Shown in pieces: positions 5,300-8,419 of a stretch of 8,419 nucleotides of DNA. The translations under genes and the position numbers were made by a program. The notes beneath the pieces were generated by a model. The model worked only from the letters and a program-made list of their open reading frames with translations, ran no database searches and had not been told where the DNA came from. The first letter of the stretch is position 1, and each line of letters starts with the position of its first letter. Source of the DNA: an uncultured Eubacteriales bacterium (GTDB taxonomy: Bacteria; Bacillota; Clostridia; Oscillospirales; Oscillospiraceae); assembly GCA_900313295.1 (NCBI GenBank), contig OMQS01000070.1:1-8419 (forward strand). The letters are read 5' to 3'.

Positions 5300-5326
5300 C
5301 TATATACCGCGCGGCGGATCATATAG
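5300..5326 (+). promoter_or_regulatory. Stem-loop in the ABC operon leader
   Basis: CTATAT (5300-5305) pairs with ATATAG (5321-5326). Above a small internal loop, CCGC (5307-5310) pairs with GCGG (5314-5317) around GCG. It lies in the transcribed leader, about 20 nt before the ribosome binding site. No T-run follows and no known riboswitch pattern was recognised. Confidence 0.35.
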
Positions 5327-5360
5327 AGCCATTTCAAAAAAGTGAAAGGAAAGATTGAAG

Positions 5361-6221
5361 ATGAAAAAGTTTGTATCTCTGCTCCTTGCTCTGCTGATGA
5401 TCGCGAGCCTGGCAGCCTGCGGCAAGAAATCCGACGACGACAAGAACACCGATGACTCCCTCTCCGTTCTGGAAAACATTGTGAAGTGGGACGATGTCGA
5501 GCCCTACCGCGTTCTGGTGCAGAAGGGCGACCCCAAGGGTCTGCTGCCCGGCATCAACAAGGCCATTGCTGAGCTGACCGCTGACGACGGCGCCAAGATC
5601 AAGGACATCGAGAACAAGGTCGCCTCTCTGGATGTTGTCACCCCCGATTCCGTGGGCACTGAGCTCTCCGGCACCGACGCCAAGAGTGAGAGCGGCAAGC
5701 CCGTGCTGGTGGTCGGCACCAGCCCCGACTATCCTCCCTATGAGTTCTACTCCGATGCCGCTATGACCCAGTTCGCCGGCATCGACGTGGAAGTGGCCAA
5801 GTACATTGCCGACTCCATGGGCATGGAGCTTCAGATCGAGGCCATGAACTTCGACAATCTGGTCACCTCCCTCAGCAACGGCGACTTCGACATGGTGCTG
5901 GCCGCTTGCGAGTACACCGAAGAGCGGGCTCTGGCTTGCGACTTCTCCGACCCCTACTACACCGACCTGCCCCCCGTCATTCTGGTGAAGACCGCCAATC
6001 TGGACAAGTATAAGACTCTGGACGATATCAACAAGGCTGGCGTCATCATCGGTGCCCAGAAGAACACCACCAAGGCCATAGCCGCCGCCGACAAGTTCCC
6101 CGAGGCCGCCAACGGCATGGTGCTTGAGTCCCTGGTTCCCACTCTGATCACCGAGCTGAAGAACGGCACCGTCGACCTGCTGGTGCTGGACGGCAACGTG
6201 GGTATGAGCTACGTAAAGTAA
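5361..6221 (+). CDS. Amino-acid ABC transporter substrate-binding lipoprotein, apparently circularly permuted
   Basis: A 286-aa lipoprotein with signal peptide and lipobox LAAC (lipidated Cys20). It captures amino acids outside the membrane for the permease and ATPase encoded next. From residue 114 it follows the family-3 solute-binding (SBP_bac_3) pattern: TSPDYPPYEF (120-129), GIDVEVAKYIADSMG, FDNLVTSLSNGDFDMVLAA, TEERALACDFSDPYY with the ligand-carboxylate Arg189, and KNGTVDLLVLDGNVGMSYV with Asp277. It then stops at residue 286, about 50 residues early. The missing closing segment (EPYRVLVQKGD, then LLPGINKAIAELTADDG) is instead at residues 47-77, after a short acidic tail and before a linker (91-113). 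Joining residue 286 to residue 29 restores the normal order. AAAGGA (5345-5350) is 10 nt before the ATG; a TTG at 5355 is less likely. Substrate: a polar amino acid; the ARG box hints at arginine or a related compound. Confidence 0.88.
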   Translation: MKKFVSLLLALLMIASLAACGKKSDDDKNTDDSLSVLENIVKWDDVEPYRVLVQKGDPKGLLPGINKAIAELTADDGAKIKDIENKVASLDVVTPDSVGTELSGTDAKSESGKPVLVVGTSPDYPPYEFYSDAAMTQFAGIDVEVAKYIADSMGMELQIEAMNFDNLVTSLSNGDFDMVLAACEYTEERALACDFSDPYYTDLPPVILVKTANLDKYKTLDDINKAGVIIGAQKNTTKAIAAADKFPEAANGMVLESLVPTLITELKNGTVDLLVLDGNVGMSYVK

Positions 6222-6237
6222 TTCCCTGCTGACCATC

Positions 6238-6271
6238 GCAAACGTGCAAGGCTTCGGCTTTGCACGCTTGC
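6238..6271 (+). promoter_or_regulatory. Intercistronic hairpin between binding protein and permease genes
   Basis: A 15-position stem, left arm 6238-6252 and right arm 6257-6271, with one A-C mismatch, one G-U pair and a TTCG tetraloop. The sequence after it (GTGTTCT) is not a proper T-tract. Such hairpins after binding-protein genes commonly stabilise the upstream message or partly terminate, giving excess binding protein; that role is inferred here. A perfect 12-bp palindrome GTTCTATAGAAC follows at 6274-6285. Confidence 0.7.
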
Positions 6272-6306
6272 GTGTTCTATAGAACTTTTGAAAGGATGCT
6301 CCGTCT

Positions 6307-7038
6307 ATGTCGTGGAATGATCTGTTTGTCAACATGGACAACACCAATTTCTTCAACTTCTCGTTTCTTCCCAAATACGCCTCCGCCTTCCTGCGCGGCT
6401 TTGAGTACACCCTGCTGCTGGCGGTGGTGTCCGTGCTGCTGGCGGTGATCCCCGCCCTGCTGCTGGCTCTGATGCGTCTGAGCAAGAATAAGCTCATCAG
6501 GTGCATCTCCGGCGCCTACATCGCCCTGTTCCGCTCCACCCCCCTGCTGGTGCAGCTATCCATCATCTATTTCGGACTCTTCCACTTCATCAACCTCCCC
6601 CGCACCCTTCTGTTCGGCTTTATCGCCGTCAACCGGTTCATCCCCGGTGTGGTGGCTCTGGCGCTGAACAGCTCGGCCTACGTGGCGGAAATTTTCCGTG
6701 CCGGCATTCTGGCCGTGGACAAGGGGCAGACGGAGGCCGCCCGTTCTCTGGGTCTGTCCTCCTGGCAGAGCATGCGTCTGGTGGTGCTGCCCCAGGCCAT
6801 CAAAAACGTCCTCCCTGCCCTGGCCAACGAAGTGGTGACCATGGTGAAGGAAAGCTCCATCTGCTCTGTTCTGGGCATGGCGGAGATCATGTATACCGCG
6901 CAGGCCGTGTCCGGCAACAGCTACATCACTCTGGCGCCCTATGTGCTGGCCGCCATCATCTATTTCTGCATCAACTATCCGGCCTCCAAGGCCATCGAAG
7001 CCATCGAAAGGAGGATGCGCCGTGGCGACAAGCAATAA
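6307..7038 (+). CDS. Amino-acid ABC transporter permease (HisM/GlnP family)
   Basis: A 243-aa inner-membrane subunit that forms the channel, probably as a homodimer because only one permease gene is present. It has about five hydrophobic segments (roughly 34-56, 70-92, 100-120, 180-205 and 210-230). The HisMQ-type FRSTPLLVQ motif is at 75-83. The EAA coupling loop that contacts the ATPase starts at 143 ([20 protein letters not shown]). Length and motif order are normal for the polar amino-acid uptake family. An AAAGGA site (6291-6296) lies 10 nt before the ATG. It is 85 nt downstream of the binding-protein gene, with a hairpin in the gap, and overlaps the ATPase gene by 17 nt, indicating translational coupling. 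Substrate specificity cannot be read from this subunit. Confidence 0.93.
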   Translation: MSWNDLFVNMDNTNFFNFSFLPKYASAFLRGFEYTLLLAVVSVLLAVIPALLLALMRLSKNKLIRCISGAYIALFRSTPLLVQLSIIYFGLFHFINLPRTLLFGFIAVNRFIPGVVALALNSSAYVAEIFRAGILAVDKGQTEAARSLGLSSWQSMRLVVLPQAIKNVLPALANEVVTMVKESSICSVLGMAEIMYTAQAVSGNSYITLAPYVLAAIIYFCINYPASKAIEAIERRMRRGDKQ

Positions 7039-7768
7039 GCTCATCTCCGTGCAGCACTTGGTGAAAGAATACAATAACGGCACCGTAAAGGCGCTGAACG
7101 ACTGTAATCTGGACATCCGGCAGGGCGAGGTAGTAGCCATCATCGGCCCCTCCGGCTCCGGCAAATCCACCCTGCTGCGCTCGCTGAATCTGCTGGAGGA
7201 GCCCACCAGCGGTCAGATTCTCTTTGACGGCGTGGATCTGGCGGACAAGTCCGTGGACATCAACCTCCACCGCCAGAAAATGGGCATGGTCTTCCAGCAC
7301 TTCAACCTCTTCCCCCACAAGACCGTCCTGCAAAATATCACCATGGCTCCCTTGGCACTGAAGCTCAAGACGCCGGAGGAGGCCAAGCAGCAGGCCACAG
7401 CCCTGCTGGAGCGTATCGGTCTGGCCGACAAAGCCGACGAGTACCCCAATATGCTCTCCGGCGGTCAGAAGCAGCGTATCGCCATCGTCCGCGCGCTGGC
7501 CATGGATCCGGAGGTCATGCTCTTCGATGAGCCCACCTCCGCCCTGGATCCCGAAATGGTGGGCGAGGTGCTGGATCTCATGCGGGATCTGGCCAAGGAC
7601 GGCATGACCATGGCTGTGGTCACCCACGAAATGGGCTTCGCCCGCGAGGTGGCCGACCGCGTGGTGTTCATGGCCGAGGGCAAGATTCTGGAGGAAGGCA
7701 CCCCCGCCGAGCTGTTCGACTCCCCCAAGGATCCCCGCCTCCAGGACTTCCTCAGCAAGGTTCTGTGA
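7022..7768 (+). CDS. Amino-acid ABC transporter ATP-binding protein (GlnQ/HisP family)
   Basis: A 248-aa cytoplasmic ATPase that powers the transporter. Motifs in order: Walker A GPSGSGKS (42-49), Q-loop Q92 in [12 protein letters not shown], signature LSGGQKQR (145-152), Walker B MLFDEP (166-171) followed by TSALDP (172-177), and H-loop His202 in [18 protein letters not shown] and [13 protein letters not shown] are typical of the polar amino-acid (GlnQ/HisP) subgroup. The start is GTG at 7022, not a longer upstream ATG: a full AAAGGAGG (7007-7014) is 7 nt upstream and the protein then begins [16 protein letters not shown], the usual N-terminus. The gene overlaps the permease gene by 17 nt and ends the operon before a strong terminator. 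Confidence 0.95.
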   Translation: MATSNKLISVQHLVKEYNNGTVKALNDCNLDIRQGEVVAIIGPSGSGKSTLLRSLNLLEEPTSGQILFDGVDLADKSVDINLHRQKMGMVFQHFNLFPHKTVLQNITMAPLALKLKTPEEAKQQATALLERIGLADKADEYPNMLSGGQKQRIAIVRALAMDPEVMLFDEPTSALDPEMVGEVLDLMRDLAKDGMTMAVVTHEMGFAREVADRVVFMAEGKILEEGTPAELFDSPKDPRLQDFLSKVL

Positions 7769-7791
7769 CCCCTCATATTTTCATCAAAAAA

Positions 7792-7820
7792 GGCAGGAGC
7801 GATGCTCCTGCCTTTTTATT
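7792..7820 (+). terminator. Intrinsic terminator of the ABC operon
   Basis: A perfect stem GGCAGGAGC (7792-7800) / GCTCCTGCC (7804-7812) with a GAT loop, followed by TTTTTATT. Six As precede the stem, so on the minus strand it also has a T-run and may work in both directions. Confidence 0.93.
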
Positions 7821-7839
7821 TATCCACTGTCCAGTTTAA

Positions 7840-8190
7840 GTTAACATCTTCCTCCGTGTTATAGATAAAACCGGCCATATCCTCAATTTCCCCGGCATCG
7901 ACTGCTCCGATCTCCCAAAAAACCAGCAATTCAGCGGGTTTGCGCCCCCTGTCATTCTGTACGAAGCCTCCCTTGAAAGGGTTCCGGACGGACGGTTTAT
8001 TATGATCTGGACGGTGCAGCCCGACGGCCGCCACTGGATGGACGACGACGGCTTCGGCGACGAGGATCAGCCCGCCATCGCCCTGTATACCTTCATTGAC
8101 GAAGCCGGCCGCTTCACCGTCCCCTTCCGACTGTACCGCATCGGCTACCACTTCTTCACCGACCACCGCCCCAGATGGTATTTGCCGTAA
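7840..8190 (+). pseudogene. Open frame without a start codon, probable 5'-truncated remnant of a small gene
   Basis: From just after a TAA at 7837-7839 one frame stays open for 116 codons to the TAA at 8188-8190. It reads as convincing protein: FLRVIDKTGHILNFPG, LPKNQQFSGFAPPVILYEAS, RFIMIWTVQPDGRHWMDDDG, then RFTVPFRLYRIGYHFF. No ATG, GTG or TTG occurs in this frame before ATG 8002, which has no clear ribosome binding site and would start in mid-domain, giving 62 aa. No promoter-to-start arrangement was found, and the frame begins right behind the ABC operon terminator. The simplest reading is a degraded gene that has lost its 5' end. Translation of the shorter 62-codon frame or a non-standard start cannot be excluded. 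The family is not recognised. The opposite-strand frame in the same region looks like a compositional shadow. Confidence 0.5.
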
Positions 8191-8226
8191 AACGCAGCAT
8201 TTTCCGCCGTTTTTCAAGACCTGAGC

Positions 8227-8261
8227 AAAAAACAGCAAGCATCTTGCGATGCTTGCTGTTT
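8227..8261 (-). terminator. Intrinsic terminator, mainly for a minus-strand gene at the right edge
   Basis: A perfect 14-bp stem has its arms at 8230-8243 and 8248-8261 around a TTGC loop. On the minus strand the stem ends in TTTTTT (8232-8227), a good release tract. On the plus strand only ATTTG follows, so it is weaker for the gene remnant ending at 8190. Confidence 0.75.
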
Positions 8262-8265
8262 ATTT

Positions 8266-8324
8266 GTCATAACTCAACACTATGGATTTTTTGAAATTTG
8301 CTTTCAAAAAATCGGTGTATGACA
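8266..8324. repeat. AT-rich nested inverted repeat
   Basis: GATTTTTTGAAA (8285-8296) and TTTCAAAAAATC (8302-8313) form a perfect 12-bp inverted repeat with a 5-nt loop. Flanking it, ACAC/GTGT and TGTCAT/ATGACA (8266-8271 and 8319-8324) extend the dyad imperfectly to 59 bp. It lies between the minus-strand stop codon and the terminator. No flanking direct repeats or transposase were seen. Confidence 0.6.
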
Positions 8325-8352
8325 GCAAGAACAACTTGATGATGCGCAGAGC

Positions 8353-8418
8353 TCACTTGTTTTTTGATTCTTCAGTTGTGTCAGAGACTGCACCTTCCAG
8401 CAAGTCCGTTACAACCTG
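8353..8418 (-). CDS. C-terminal fragment of an unidentified gene
   Basis: The reverse strand has 21 open codons entering from the right edge, ending VVTDLLEGAVSDTTEESKNK and a TGA at 8353-8355. A helix-like VVTDLLEGAV and a charged tail look like a normal C-terminus. The minus-oriented terminator at 8227-8261 supports a gene on this strand. The fragment is too short to identify. The region is more AT-rich than the genes to the left. A competing plus-strand 45-codon frame (8282-8419) has no ribosome binding site. Confidence 0.4.
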   Translation of the reverse strand, partial: QVVTDLLEGAVSDTTEESKNK

Positions 8419-8419
8419 A

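Noticed and set aside
5334..6506. 390-codon minus-strand frame opposite the binding-protein gene
   Set aside because: Compositional shadow running across an intergenic hairpin and two plus-strand genes; no recognisable domain.
6941..7021. Upstream ATG extension of the ABC ATPase
   Set aside because: It would overlap the permease gene by about 100 nt and add non-homologous residues, whereas GTG 7022 has a full AAAGGAGG at 7-nt spacing.
7802..7864. Short ATG frame beginning in the ABC terminator loop
   Set aside because: Only 20 codons, starting inside the terminator hairpin with no ribosome binding site, and in a different frame from the gene remnant that follows.
7816..8238. 140-codon minus-strand frame at the right end
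   Set aside because: It starts inside the terminator stem at 8230-8243 and has a VV/GG/EA-rich shadow composition. The plus-strand frame reads as far more normal protein.
8282..8419. 45-codon plus-strand frame MDFLKFAFKKSVYDS... ending at the window edge
   Set aside because: It starts within an inverted repeat with no ribosome binding site; the minus-oriented terminator favours a gene on the other strand. It is not fully excluded.

Overview
The window looks like chromosomal DNA from a moderately GC-rich anaerobic member of the Clostridia, probably of the Oscillospiraceae type. The evidence is GC-rich coding sequence with AT-rich intergenic regions, AGGAG-type ribosome binding sites, near-consensus sigma-A promoters, a YloU/FakA pair as in Bacillota, and the first codons of a pyruvate:ferredoxin oxidoreductase. 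No rRNA, tRNA, CRISPR array or insertion sequence was seen.

Layout, left to right. (1) The 5' end of a nifJ-type PFOR gene runs off the left edge on the minus strand. (2) It is divergent from a plus-strand operon of a 116-aa Asp23/YloU-family protein and a 558-aa DAK2/FakA fatty-acid kinase, ending in a strong terminator shared with the convergent next gene. (3) pfkA, 6-phosphofructokinase, is on the minus strand. (4) An 88-aa protein of unknown function is divergent from pfkA; the two promoters sit back to back with 10 bp between their -35 boxes. (5) Next is a secreted SH3/NlpC-P60 cell-wall hydrolase. Upstream of its promoter are tandem TGTAAT repeats with an 11-bp period that match the WalR (YycF) box. 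(6) A polar amino-acid ABC transporter operon follows (lipoprotein, permease, ATPase). Its leader holds a 38-bp near-perfect palindrome containing a good ArgR/AhrC-type ARG box. (7) The right end holds an open frame with no start codon, probably a gene remnant, then a terminator and the last 21 codons of an unidentified minus-strand gene.

The most unusual object is the substrate-binding lipoprotein of the transporter. The segment that normally ends such proteins (Y-x-V-x-V-Q-K-G-D...L-L...I-N-K-A-I-A-E-L) lies just after the lipobox, and the protein stops where that segment would normally begin. Read as a circle, the order is conventional, so this appears to be a circularly permuted solute-binding protein. 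The second notable point is that the phosphofructokinase keeps its catalytic residues but has lost several residues of the classical allosteric effector site.

The rest is ordinary core metabolism and envelope biology: pyruvate oxidation and glycolysis (nifJ, pfkA), exogenous fatty-acid activation (fakA), wall turnover under probable WalRK control, and amino-acid uptake under possible arginine-repressor control.
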